Source: Candidatus Kuenenia stuttgartensis (GTDB lineage Bacteria > Planctomycetota > Planctomycetia > Planctomycetales > Planctomycetaceae). Taken from it: DNA of 36,510 bases. The stretch lies in the NCBI GenBank assembly GCA_945906725.1, contig CAMDRI010000041.1, positions 1-36,510 on the forward strand. Direction: 5' to 3'. This document shows, piece after piece, positions 14,240 to 22,182 of the stretch. The number at the start of each line of letters is the position of its first letter. Position 1 is the stretch's first letter. The position numbers and the translations under genes were made by a program. A model generated the notes under the pieces. That model saw only the letters and a list, made by a program, of their open reading frames with translations. It did no database searches and was not told where the DNA came from.

Positions 14240-15247
14240 CTACGTCTCCGCCGAGGTCGGCAGCAGGCCGCGCAGATTACTCTCGATGTTCTCGCAGATC
14301 GACTTGAGCGGCAGATCGTTTTCGTCGGTCCCGAATGGGTCTTCGATCTCGACGCCGATTTCCTCGACCCCCAGCATCACATACGAAATCAACAACGTGG
14401 CCGGAATCGTGACCCAGCCGAAGTCTTTGACGATCGCCAGCGGCATCGTCATGAGAAACAAAATCAACGCACGTCTCAGGTGAACCATGTACGCGAAGGG
14501 CAGGGGAGTGTTGTGGATTCGTTCGCAGGCTCCCAGTGCATCAATCAGCCGGCTGATGAGGGCGTCGAACAGCGATTGCTGAATGTCGCTGATCAGTCCG
14601 CGCTGCCGAGCGACCTCGACCTGCTCGGTCATGCGCCGCGCAACCGCCAACGGTACGAGTTCCGCTTGCTCGGTGGGTTTGACTTCGGACTTCGGCAGAT
14701 CGTCGGTGTCGCATCCAATGTCTTTCCAGCCGAGCAGCCGATAACGCACCGACCACGGAAACACCATTGCCCAGCGCAGCAGTCGGCGCAGCAGGTCCGC
14801 ATCTTCCTTGAGCAGTGACGTCGCCAGCCGTCCCAGATTGCGGCTGTCGTTGACGACACCGCCCCACAGCTTGCGACCCTCCCAAAACCGGTCGTAGCTG
14901 GCGTTGGTGCGAAACACGAGCAACAGGCCGATTACCGCTCCGATCAGCGTGTGACCAGTGAGCGGAATGGAGACGGGATAATTCCGGGCGAGTTGCACGA
15001 ACACGTTGTTTGTCGAAGGAAAATACTTTTCTCGTAGGTTGATGGCAACTTCATCCGAGCTGACAAACGGGTACGAAGTCGAGCCGGCTTCGGCTCCGTC
15101 GATGTTGGGCCTTCCAGCGTATTCCCAACTCACCACAAGGACCGACCACACCACGCAGATCCCAATGCGAGCGAAGATCTCGCGCAGCATGGAGCCTTTG
15201 ATGTCGAACAGATGGCTGCGCCAGTGATGTGGGTCGTATTGGATCAT
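14240..15247 (-). CDS. Bestrophin-like (UPF0187) membrane channel
   Basis: The protein has 335 residues. The N-terminus has the bestrophin-family opening (HHWRSHLFDIKGSMLREIF) followed by a membrane helix (GICVVWSVLVVSWEY). A second membrane region (SIPLTGHTLIGAVIGLLLVF) leads into the family signature RTNASYDRFWEGRKLWGGVVNDSRN. Two further hydrophobic segments lie near the C-terminus (RRALILFLMTMPLAIVK, WVTIPATLLISYVML) and the end contains GVEIEDPFGTDENDLPL, the acidic D-E-D region that binds calcium in animal bestrophins. It probably forms a pentameric anion or cation channel in the inner membrane. It is followed after 2 bp by the hydantoinase gene, so they share a transcript. The link between channel and enzyme is unclear. 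Confidence 0.9.
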   Translation of the reverse strand: MIQYDPHHWRSHLFDIKGSMLREIFARIGICVVWSVLVVSWEYAGRPNIDGAEAGSTSYPFVSSDEVAINLREKYFPSTNNVFVQLARNYPVSIPLTGHTLIGAVIGLLLVFRTNASYDRFWEGRKLWGGVVNDSRNLGRLATSLLKEDADLLRRLLRWAMVFPWSVRYRLLGWKDIGCDTDDLPKSEVKPTEQAELVPLAVARRMTEQVEVARQRGLISDIQQSLFDALISRLIDALGACERIHNTPLPFAYMVHLRRALILFLMTMPLAIVKDFGWVTIPATLLISYVMLGVEEIGVEIEDPFGTDENDLPLKSICENIESNLRGLLPTSAET

Positions 15248-15254
15248 GCTGGGG

Positions 15255-15287
15255 CTGAAATTTAAAATTTCAGATTTGAGATTTCAG
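15255..15287. repeat. AT-rich palindromic repeat between PHP and bestrophin genes
   Basis: CTGAAATTTAAAATTTCAG is a near-perfect palindrome followed by ATTTGAGATTTCAG. It stands out from the GC-rich surroundings. I recall this type of AAATTTCAG repeat scattered between planctomycete genes. It lies 8 bp upstream of the bestrophin start and 18 bp after the PHP stop. Confidence 0.65.
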
Positions 15288-15304
15288 AGGCGGAGCCCGC
15301 CAAG

Positions 15305-16642
15305 TCACTTTGACGTCGGACCAATTGCCGGCTGTGTCCACGCTCGCTCGAATTCGCCGACTTCGGAAGGGTTCGGATGCGGACGCGACGACGTGATGCG
15401 AGCGCGGACGTAGAGTTCGTGGCCGGTGAAACGGTAGCTGGCTGTGGGGCCTTCGACTCGTGCCAGAACCTTTCCGATGTCGTCGCTGTAACGGCGAGTC
15501 GCTCGGACTTCTTTGCCGTCTTTGTCGAGCACCGGTTCGCTCTTGGAATCGAAGCCGCGACGAGTCCCGAGGAACTCAATGGTGTACTTCACGTCTGGGT
15601 CAGTTTTGACCGTCACGTCGAGTCCATTGGCCGACGACGTGACTCGCTCGAGGGTCACGCCGCTCGAAGAGTAAAATCGGCCAGCCTCCATCGCGGCGAT
15701 CAGGCTTTCGGGAGTCAGCTTCTCGGACAGAACCATCACCCAGCCGCGGCCCGGTTCGGAGGCTCGGCTGGGGATGTTGTGGTAGGCGTGGCCGTCGTCG
15801 GTACCGAGGCCGAACAGTGGCGGCATTTTCAATTCGCTCAGGCGGAACGAGTTGATGATGTCCCAGATTCGCTCGGTCCCAACGTGATCTTTGTTGCCGG
15901 AGTTGTTGACGCCAGGATGGCCGTTGTAGACCTCGAAGAAGTTCTCACCCCGAATCCGCATCAGGTCTTCGGCGGTGACACCGTAGCCGAAGTTCGGATG
16001 ATTCAGATGAATCATCATCGGTTGCCCGGTGCGTTCCCGCTGCGTGATCAGGGCGTCTGTGTTGTTCTGAATGGTCTCGGCCACGCTGTCGCCGTGTCGC
16101 GGCACGACCAACTCCTTCACGTTGTTGGCATTCATGTGGACCGGGAATTTCTGGAACGCATCGCTGACCTCTTCGCCTTGGATGAGCAGGAATTTGCCCG
16201 GCTCGTTGAAACGGTCGGCGACTTCGCGAAACGTCTTCAAACGGGTTTCGAGTTTGTCTTCGGTTTTGCGTTCTTCGATCCAGCCGTCTGGAAAGCTTTG
16301 CTTGAGCTTGTCGAACGCTTGTTGTTTACCTTTCGACTTTTCGACGTTGATCCAGCGTTCTTTGTCGGCCAAAACGTTGTGATCAGTAAAGCTCAGAAAG
16401 TCGTAGTTGTGCTCGCGATACCACAGCGCGATGGCTTCGAGGTAGTCGTCGCCGTCGCTCCACAGCGAGTGCGTGTGCAAGTTACCTCGATACCACTTCA
16501 ACGGCCCGGCGGCCTGCAACGTCTGAGCGTTCGCGGGTGCGGGAGTTCGCTCGCTCAGAGTCATCAGGCTGAGCAGGGCGAACATCACCGCAGAGGACAG
16601 CAACAGTGGCCTCCAGGATTGGGCGGACTTTTCGGCAGGCAT
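15305..16642 (-). CDS. Secreted PHP-domain (metal-dependent phosphoesterase) protein
   Basis: I start at the ATG at 16642 (445 residues) because GGGAG lies 9 nt upstream; an ATG 39 bp earlier lacks this. The N-terminus is a signal peptide (RPLLLSSAVMFALLSLMTL, cleavage near ANAQ). The PHP domain starts with WYRGNLHTHSLWSDGD (His56, His58, Asp63) and DFLSFTDHN (Asp87, His88); later metal ligands are in MIHLNHPNFG and GTDDGHAYHN. PHP enzymes use two or three metal ions to hydrolyse phosphoesters; exported members of this type have unknown substrates. The C-terminal 130 residues form a beta-rich domain (FYSSSGVTLERV, YTIEFLGTRRG). It is the first gene of a minus-strand run with the bestrophin and hydantoinase genes. 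Confidence 0.88.
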   Translation of the reverse strand: MPAEKSAQSWRPLLLSSAVMFALLSLMTLSERTPAPANAQTLQAAGPLKWYRGNLHTHSLWSDGDDYLEAIALWYREHNYDFLSFTDHNVLADKERWINVEKSKGKQQAFDKLKQSFPDGWIEERKTEDKLETRLKTFREVADRFNEPGKFLLIQGEEVSDAFQKFPVHMNANNVKELVVPRHGDSVAETIQNNTDALITQRERTGQPMMIHLNHPNFGYGVTAEDLMRIRGENFFEVYNGHPGVNNSGNKDHVGTERIWDIINSFRLSELKMPPLFGLGTDDGHAYHNIPSRASEPGRGWVMVLSEKLTPESLIAAMEAGRFYSSSGVTLERVTSSANGLDVTVKTDPDVKYTIEFLGTRRGFDSKSEPVLDKDGKEVRATRRYSDDIGKVLARVEGPTASYRFTGHELYVRARITSSRPHPNPSEVGEFERAWTQPAIGPTSK

Positions 16643-16823
16643 CGGTTGGTCTCCCAGAGTTAGGTTGGAATGGCCAGACATCGTAGCGAGGCTGTGTCAC
16701 GATCCCAGCGTGCGGCCCTTCGCGCCGTCGAGACGATCTGCCACAACGCCCAAACGTAGACGAGTCACCACGCGACTCAAACTTTCCGGTTACGGAGTGA
16801 CCAGTCTAGGAGGAGGCAACATC

Positions 16824-17189
16824 GTGGGGAGTTGGGGACCAGGAAATTTCGACAACGATGCCGCTCGTGATCATTTGTTTGAAGTGACTCGCGAGTTGGC
16901 GGAGCAGATCGACCAAGCTCTCGCCGATGCCATTTCTTTGAAGTTGGCAGGGAAGGGCACCGACATCGAACTGGCGGAGTCACTCGAAACCGTGCTGCCG
17001 AACATCGAAATCATGTGTGTCCTCCACGAGTCGCTAGGCGGCGGCTTTCTGCCGGAACCGGAGTCCGCCGCAGATTGGCAGACGCAATTCGAGCATCTCG
17101 ATTTGGATGGGGTGCCGGATCGCCGGGAGGTTGTCCGTTCGACGTTTGAGCGACTGCGGCGGCTCGCACAGCAATGTTGGGAGGTGTGA
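16824..17189 (+). CDS. DUF4259 family protein
   Basis: The start is the GTG at 16824, supported by a strong AGGAGGAGG site 8 nt upstream and by the family's typical first residues ([15 protein letters not shown]). This gives 121 residues; the longer in-frame frame from 16665 runs into the divergent PHP gene's leader and is unlikely. The body is helical and acidic ([35 protein letters not shown]). DUF4259 proteins are small, cytosolic and of unknown function. The acylphosphatase gene follows after 5 bp, so the two form an operon. Confidence 0.85.
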   Translation: MGSWGPGNFDNDAARDHLFEVTRELAEQIDQALADAISLKLAGKGTDIELAESLETVLPNIEIMCVLHESLGGGFLPEPESAADWQTQFEHLDLDGVPDRREVVRSTFERLRRLAQQCWEV

Positions 17190-17194
17190 TCGTC

Positions 17195-17485
17195 ATGGCC
17201 GAAACATCAGCAACTCCGATTCGTCACTGCGTCCTGTTTCATGGCCGTGTGCAAGGGGTCGGCTTTCGGTACACGACGGCCTCGATCGCACGTCGTCACC
17301 CGGTGGTTGGCTTCGTTCGCAATCTGCCAGACGGTTCCGTCGAACTGGTCGCCGAAGCGGTCCCGTCGGTTTTGGATCAATTCTTGGCAGACATTGCCTC
17401 CGAGTTCGCCGGCCACATCCGCCAGCAAGAGGTCCGCGAGGCCGTTCGCGACGAAAAATTCGCGAAGTTCGAGATCCGGCGATAA
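17195..17485 (+). CDS. acyP: Acylphosphatase
   Basis: The start at 17195 follows GGGAGGTG, giving 96 residues, the usual size. The signature [14 protein letters not shown] carries the phosphate-cradle loop and catalytic Arg, and [16 protein letters not shown] carries the catalytic Asn. The protein hydrolyses carboxyl-phosphate bonds such as that of 1,3-bisphosphoglycerate in the cytoplasm. The end ([12 protein letters not shown]) matches the last beta strand. It shares an operon with the DUF4259 gene; a long inverted repeat starts 3 bp after the stop. Confidence 0.94.
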   Translation: MAETSATPIRHCVLFHGRVQGVGFRYTTASIARRHPVVGFVRNLPDGSVELVAEAVPSVLDQFLADIASEFAGHIRQQEVREAVRDEKFAKFEIRR

Positions 17486-17487
17486 CT

Positions 17488-17552
17488 GTGGCACACGTGG
17501 CTCGCATGCGGCTAGGCTGAGAAGGGAAACGCACGCGAGCCACATGCGCCAC
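17488..17552. repeat. Inverted repeat of GTGGCxCACGTGGCTCGC type
   Basis: The 23-nt arm at 17488-17510 (GTGGCACACGTGGCTCGC...) is the inverse of 17530-17552, with three mismatches that are all transitions. A related 23-nt sequence occurs at 24365-24387. It follows the acylphosphatase stop and could act as a transcript end, but its recurrence in another gap points to a dispersed palindrome. Confidence 0.75.
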
Positions 17553-17705
17553 GATCAGCGACCCCTCGACTCAATTTTAGCCGCTTTTCTTCGGGGGCCA
17601 GCTTCGGTAGATTTCTCACCCAACGCGGCGGGCCGGATCGGACGTAAGGTCGCCTTGTCGTTGTCATTTCGATTGGATCCACACGTTTTCGGCAGTCAGT
17701 GAGGC

Positions 17706-18686
17706 ATGATGTCATCGCTTGTTTGGCTTTCTTCGACCGTGTTTGCGGCTGAGGTCTCGCAGGGGACTTCTGGCAAGGTTACGTACGCCTGGGGTGCGAC
17801 TGGCTTGGTTGTGGGTTTACTGCTGGCAGGTTTGTTCGGCTTTTTGTACATGACCCGGACAGGGGTCATCGCTCGCGCGACCACGAAAGAAGCGGTTCGC
17901 CAGCCGGTCTTTTTGCTGCTGCTGGCCTTGGGAGTGTTGCTGCTGTTCATCAACACGTTCCTGCCGTTCTTCTCGTTGGGCAGCGACATCAAGATGCTGA
18001 AAGACTGTGGGCTGATGACGCTGCTGTTTTCCTCGCTCTTGCTGGCGGTTTGGACGGCGAGCACAAGTATTGCGAGCGAAATCGAAGGGAAAACGACGAT
18101 GACGCTGCTGTCAAAGCCGATCAATCGGCGGCAGTTTATCGTCGGGAAATATGTCGGAATCTTGAATGCAACGTTTTGCCTGTTGCTGCCGCTGGCGATC
18201 TTGTTCTGCGTCTTGCTGCTCTACAAAGTCGGTTACGACGCTCGCGAGAGTTCCAAGGAAATTCCGAGTTGGTTCGAAGATCGCAGCTTGAATGCCGACC
18301 GCCTCAAAGAGGCGGTGCAGATTATTCCAGGCATCCTGTTGATGGTTCTGGAAATCGCCGTAATGACGGCCGTGAGCGTTGCCATTTCCACACGCACACC
18401 GATGGTCGTCAACGTGGTCACCTGCCTGGCGATCTTCGTCGTCGGTCACCTGACGCCGGTGCTGGTGAAATCGGGAGTGTTGAAATTGGAGTTCGTTTCC
18501 TTCATGGCTCGTTTGATCGCGACGCTGCTGCCGTCTCTGGAAGTCTTCAATATGGAAGCGGCGGTTGCGACCGGGACGATGGTTCCGGCATCGTATCTGG
18601 CGTATTCCCTGCTGTACGGCGCGGCTTACATTGCTGCCATGCTTTTGCTCTCCTTCATCTTGTTCGAGGATCGGGACTTGGCTTAG
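17706..18686 (+). CDS. ABC-2 type transporter permease (NosY/GldF-like)
   Basis: The protein has 326 residues. Two adjacent ATG codons occur; GTGAGG precedes them. About six hydrophobic segments are visible ([103 protein letters not shown] at the end). The cytoplasmic loop [20 protein letters not shown], followed by QFIVGKY, is the hallmark of ABC-2 permeases, where it couples to an ATPase. The substrate is unknown. No canonical ATPase gene lies next to it; the downstream ABC protein has a broken ATP site, so the energising partner must be elsewhere or the pair works without hydrolysis. Confidence 0.82.
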   Translation: MMSSLVWLSSTVFAAEVSQGTSGKVTYAWGATGLVVGLLLAGLFGFLYMTRTGVIARATTKEAVRQPVFLLLLALGVLLLFINTFLPFFSLGSDIKMLKDCGLMTLLFSSLLLAVWTASTSIASEIEGKTTMTLLSKPINRRQFIVGKYVGILNATFCLLLPLAILFCVLLLYKVGYDARESSKEIPSWFEDRSLNADRLKEAVQIIPGILLMVLEIAVMTAVSVAISTRTPMVVNVVTCLAIFVVGHLTPVLVKSGVLKLEFVSFMARLIATLLPSLEVFNMEAAVATGTMVPASYLAYSLLYGAAYIAAMLLLSFILFEDRDLA

Positions 18687-18768
18687 AAACGTCGGTGAGT
18701 TCTTCACTGACAGGCACGGATGGAGCCGTGCGACTTCCACGGGCCGCTCATTTTACAGGAGATCCAAG

Positions 18769-20754
18769 ATGGAGACTCCGTTTCGGCGCGTGTTTTCGCC
18801 CAAAGAGTTGTCACGCGGAACAGCCCGCTGGGCGTGGCTGTTTTCGGTGGTCTCGACGCTGTCGCTTTGCGGCATGTTGTTGGGCATCTATCTGCTCGTC
18901 GATCTGCTCATGACGCGCGGTGAAGTTCTGCTGCCAACCGACGCCAAAATCGCGGCTTACGAGCACGTTACGGAGACACTGCCGTCGGCCGCTCAAGCCG
19001 AGAGGATTGGGGACGCGGACAACCCCCTAGTTGGCCAACGTCGCTTCAATCAGGGGTTGCGAGTGACCGCCTGGGAGGCTCGGCAGGATCCATTGAGTGC
19101 GATCGTCCGCTGGCTGGTCCGTTCGATTCCTGCGTTGCGAACGACGAACTCGGCGTTGCTGACCTTGTTGGCGACCAACATTGTCCTGGCGCTGATCTCA
19201 AGCCTTTCGGCTTTGCAGATCAAGACGCTCGCGTTTCGGACGTCGCAAGAAGTTGCGACGCGATTGCGGCAGTCGTTGCATCGGCAAACACTGAGGCTCG
19301 GACCGAGCGACCTGGAGGACGGCGCCGGAGAAGTCGCGTTCTTGATGTTCACAGGGGACGTCGAACGAGTCCGCGAAGGGATTCAAACCTGGTTCGAGCG
19401 AGTGGTGCGGTTTCCGCCGCTCTTGACGGGACTCGCGATTCTGTTGCTGATGACGCACTGGCTGCTGGCGTTGCAGTGCCTCGTACCACTGCTGGCCTGC
19501 TTGTACCTAGTCCGGAGAGAACGTCTCCGCTTCGAGCAATCGCGTCGCAAGCTGGAAGACCGCGTCGGCGACGACCTGCGTCTGCTGGCGGAAGGCTTGC
19601 GGAAAACTCGGCTGGTGCGCGGCTTCGGAATGGAGAACTTCGAGCACGAGCGTTTTAGGATCCACTTGCAGCGGTTCCTGCAAAAGATTGCGACACTGAA
19701 AGAAGACGAGCGGTTATCGCGGTGGATGTGTTGGTTTGTCGTGCTCATCACGGTGACGCTGGTCTTGTTCCTGATCGCCACCAAGACATTGCGCGATCCG
19801 TCGGAGCCGGCCTACTTGCCCGTATCCGCGATGCTGATGTTCCTCGCCGCCATCCGCTTGGCTTACCGACCGATCAACGATCTTTGGGAGTTGCCAAACG
19901 TTGAACAAACCGCCGGACTGTTTGCCGACAACCTCTTGCGGTATCAGTCGCGGATTTCTGAAGTCGGTCAAGCGGTTGGAGCGAAGTTTTTGCAGCCGCT
20001 GTCGAAGCTGATTCAGTTCGAGTCGGTAACGTACCGATTGCCCAATAAACGGCTCGTCCTGGATCGCGTGGACTTAAAGATTCCGGCTCATTCGATGATT
20101 GCGGTGTTGTCGCTCGACCCGATGGAGGCTCGCGCACTGACGTATTTGCTGCCGCGGTTCATCGAGCCGCAATCCGGACGCGTGCTGATCGACGGCGAGG
20201 ACTTGGCGTTCGTGACGCTTGAATCGTTGCGGGCCGAGTCGATCTTCGTTGGCGGCATGGACCCATTCTTCACCGGCACGGTCTCCGAGAACATCAGTTG
20301 CGGTGACCCACGCTTCACGCTGCAACACGTCACCGAAGCGGCCAAACAGGTCCACGCACACCAATTCATCAACAAGCTGGCGCAAGGCTACGAAACGGCT
20401 CTCGGCGAACATGGCACAGAACTCGACGCTGGGCAAACATTTCTGTTGGGACTCGCCCGCGCATTGGTCCGCAACCCGGCACTGCTGATCATCGAAGAGC
20501 CTGCCGAGCGGCTCGACGACGATACGAAATCGCTGCTTGACGACACCTATGCCCGGCTGGCGAAGGATCGCACGTTGATTTTCCTGCCCAATCGACTCTC
20601 GACAGTTCGCAAGGCCGATCAGGTGGTCTTCTTGCACAAAGGTCGCGTCGAAGCGATCGGATCGTACTCCAAACTCATCAACTCTGTTCCGCTGATGCGG
20701 CACTGGGAATACGCCCGCTTCAACGAGTTCCGCCGCGACGAGGTGGCCGAGTGA
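18769..20754 (+). CDS. ABC exporter-like membrane protein with degenerate nucleotide-binding domain
   Basis: The protein has 661 residues; the ATG has AGGAG 7 nt upstream, and the longer frame overlaps the upstream gene. Residues about 20-400 form an exporter-type membrane domain with the intracellular-loop motif LRLLAEGLRKTRLVRGFG. Residues about 415-640 align with an ABC ATPase by spacing but lack its chemistry. Where Walker A should be (about 443-456) there is IAVLSLDPMEARAL, with no GxxGxGKS. The Q-loop Gln is Gly (FVGGMDPFFTGTVSENI). The signature LSGGQ is LDAGQ. Walker B reads LLIIEEPAERLDD with Glu in place of Asp, and the switch His is Asn (LPNRLSTV). I infer a pseudo-ATPase exporter fold. 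Its stop overlaps the GTG of the HD gene. Confidence 0.82.
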   Translation: METPFRRVFSPKELSRGTARWAWLFSVVSTLSLCGMLLGIYLLVDLLMTRGEVLLPTDAKIAAYEHVTETLPSAAQAERIGDADNPLVGQRRFNQGLRVTAWEARQDPLSAIVRWLVRSIPALRTTNSALLTLLATNIVLALISSLSALQIKTLAFRTSQEVATRLRQSLHRQTLRLGPSDLEDGAGEVAFLMFTGDVERVREGIQTWFERVVRFPPLLTGLAILLLMTHWLLALQCLVPLLACLYLVRRERLRFEQSRRKLEDRVGDDLRLLAEGLRKTRLVRGFGMENFEHERFRIHLQRFLQKIATLKEDERLSRWMCWFVVLITVTLVLFLIATKTLRDPSEPAYLPVSAMLMFLAAIRLAYRPINDLWELPNVEQTAGLFADNLLRYQSRISEVGQAVGAKFLQPLSKLIQFESVTYRLPNKRLVLDRVDLKIPAHSMIAVLSLDPMEARALTYLLPRFIEPQSGRVLIDGEDLAFVTLESLRAESIFVGGMDPFFTGTVSENISCGDPRFTLQHVTEAAKQVHAHQFINKLAQGYETALGEHGTELDAGQTFLLGLARALVRNPALLIIEEPAERLDDDTKSLLDDTYARLAKDRTLIFLPNRLSTVRKADQVVFLHKGRVEAIGSYSKLINSVPLMRHWEYARFNEFRRDEVAE

Positions 20755-21338
20755 ACGGTTCTCTCTACAGTCCGCTGGTCGAGCGCGCGATGCGGATCGC
20801 AGCGCAGGCTCATCGGAATCAGCACCGCAAGGGAAGCGATCTGCCGTACATCACGCATCCGGCTCAGGCCGCGATGATCCTATTACGAGCCGGCATTGAC
20901 GATGACGAGATCCTCGCCGCCGCACTGCTCCACGATGTTGTCGAGGACACGGATCACACGCTGGAACTGCTGGCGGCCGACTTCCCGCCCAAGGTCGTGC
21001 AACTCGTCGCCGCGATGACCGAGCGCAAGCACGATCACGACGGTCGCAAACGCTCGTGGCAAGAACGCAAGGACGAGCATCTCCGCCACGTCGCCGCCGA
21101 GCCGTGGGAAGCTCGCGCGATCGCGCTGGCCGACAAACTGCACAATCTCGGCTCGATGGTGGAGGATCTCGAAGCAGGCCAGGATCTTTGGGCACGCTTC
21201 AATTCCCCACCAGAAAAAATCCTGTGGTACTACCGCGAAATGATTATCGCTGCCGATCAAGGCGATCCTCGCTTGTCCGAAATGGCCAGCGAATGCCGAA
21301 CGCTCATCGAGCGACTTGCAAAAAAGGTGAACCGCTAG
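20751..21338 (+). CDS. HD-domain protein, RelA/SpoT-type ppGpp hydrolase-like
   Basis: The protein has 195 residues, starting at a GTG that overlaps the upstream stop (GTGA). The hydrolase motifs are intact: YITHP (His36), LLHDVVEDTDHT (His61, Asp62, Glu65, Asp66) and ALADKLHNL (Asp128, Asn132), with Arg/Lys-rich substrate residues near 93-110 (RKHDHDGRKRSW). This matches the small manganese-dependent hydrolases (MESH1/SAH type) that remove the 3' pyrophosphate of ppGpp. No synthetase or regulatory domain follows. It would act in the cytoplasm. Coupling to a pseudo-ATPase exporter is unusual and may mean they work together. A different nucleotide substrate is possible. Confidence 0.88.
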   Translation: MNGSLYSPLVERAMRIAAQAHRNQHRKGSDLPYITHPAQAAMILLRAGIDDDEILAAALLHDVVEDTDHTLELLAADFPPKVVQLVAAMTERKHDHDGRKRSWQERKDEHLRHVAAEPWEARAIALADKLHNLGSMVEDLEAGQDLWARFNSPPEKILWYYREMIIAADQGDPRLSEMASECRTLIERLAKKVNR

Positions 21339-21383
21339 TTAAGCGGTCATACTCTCCATTCGCCGAAATTTCTCAGCGGTTCG

Positions 21384-21411
21384 TTGTGATGCTTTGCGAG
21401 GCGGCTAGAAT
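21384..21411 (+). promoter_or_regulatory. Candidate sigma-70-like promoter of the molybdenum hydroxylase operon
   Basis: TTGTGA (21384-21389) and TAGAAT (21406-21411) are separated by 16 bp, in the 212-bp gap before the 2Fe-2S subunit gene. Each differs from consensus by one or two bases. Planctomycete promoters are poorly known, so this is tentative. Confidence 0.3.
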
Positions 21412-21550
21412 CCCGCCGTTCCGCAAGTCGTGGGTTGGTTGTTTTTGGCCTAACCGCTTCGCGTCTCTGCGAAGTTGCTCTGTTTTCGATCTGACAGTTT
21501 CGGCCCGCGACCCGGTCATCGTTTCGCAACCACTGTAGAGGGAGAACCAG

Positions 21551-22180
21551 ATGCGAGACCCCCATGAAGAGACCATTTCACAAGTGAATGGCTCCGGCTT
21601 TAATCGCCGTGATTTTCTACGAGGCTCCGGAGCGGCTGTTGCCGTCACCGCGCTGGCGACCAGCGATCGGGGAGCTACCGCTCAAGACGCCGCAAAAAAG
21701 AATGTCGTGTCCGCGAAAGCGCAGGACGTGACGCTCAACGTCAACGGCAAGGACCACAAGCTGTCGCTGGAACCGCGAGTCACATTGCTCGACACGCTTC
21801 GCGACGATTTGGATCTGACCGGCTGCAAGGATGTCTGCGACACGACCAACTGCGGAGCCTGCACCGTGCTCATCGACGGCAAGCCGACCTACGCTTGCAG
21901 CCGGTTGGCTCACGAGTGTGTCGGCAAGAAAGTCACAACCATCGAGTCGCTGGCGGCCAACGATCCGGTCGTCGCGGGCTTCGTGAAACATGACGCTCAG
22001 CAGTGCGGCTTCTGCACGCCGGGCTTCGTTATGGCGACGAAAGCTTTCTGCGACAAGAACCCTGGCGCGACGCTGGCCCAAGTTCGCAATGGTCTCGGCG
22101 GGAACATCTGCCGCTGCGGCACCTACGTCGGCATCACCGCCTGTGCGATGGAACTCGTGACGAAGAAGGGAGGCAAGTAA
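21551..22180 (+). CDS. 2Fe-2S subunit of a xanthine dehydrogenase-family molybdenum hydroxylase (Tat-exported)
   Basis: The protein has 209 residues; the ATG follows AGGGAGAACCAG. Residues 17-38 are a twin-arginine signal (FNRRDFLRGSGAAVAVTALA), so the complex is probably folded in the cytoplasm and exported. The N-terminal plant-ferredoxin-type cluster uses Cys96, Cys101, Cys104 and Cys116 (DVCDTTNCGACTV, YAC). The helical domain binds the second cluster with Cys152, Cys155, Cys187 and Cys189 (QCGFCTPG, ICRCGTY). It passes electrons from the molybdenum site to FAD. A 2-bp gap to the large subunit makes a tight operon. The combination recalls periplasmic aldehyde oxidoreductase, but the substrate is not proven. 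Confidence 0.93.
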   Translation: MRDPHEETISQVNGSGFNRRDFLRGSGAAVAVTALATSDRGATAQDAAKKNVVSAKAQDVTLNVNGKDHKLSLEPRVTLLDTLRDDLDLTGCKDVCDTTNCGACTVLIDGKPTYACSRLAHECVGKKVTTIESLAANDPVVAGFVKHDAQQCGFCTPGFVMATKAFCDKNPGATLAQVRNGLGGNICRCGTYVGITACAMELVTKKGGK

Positions 22181-22182
22181 TC

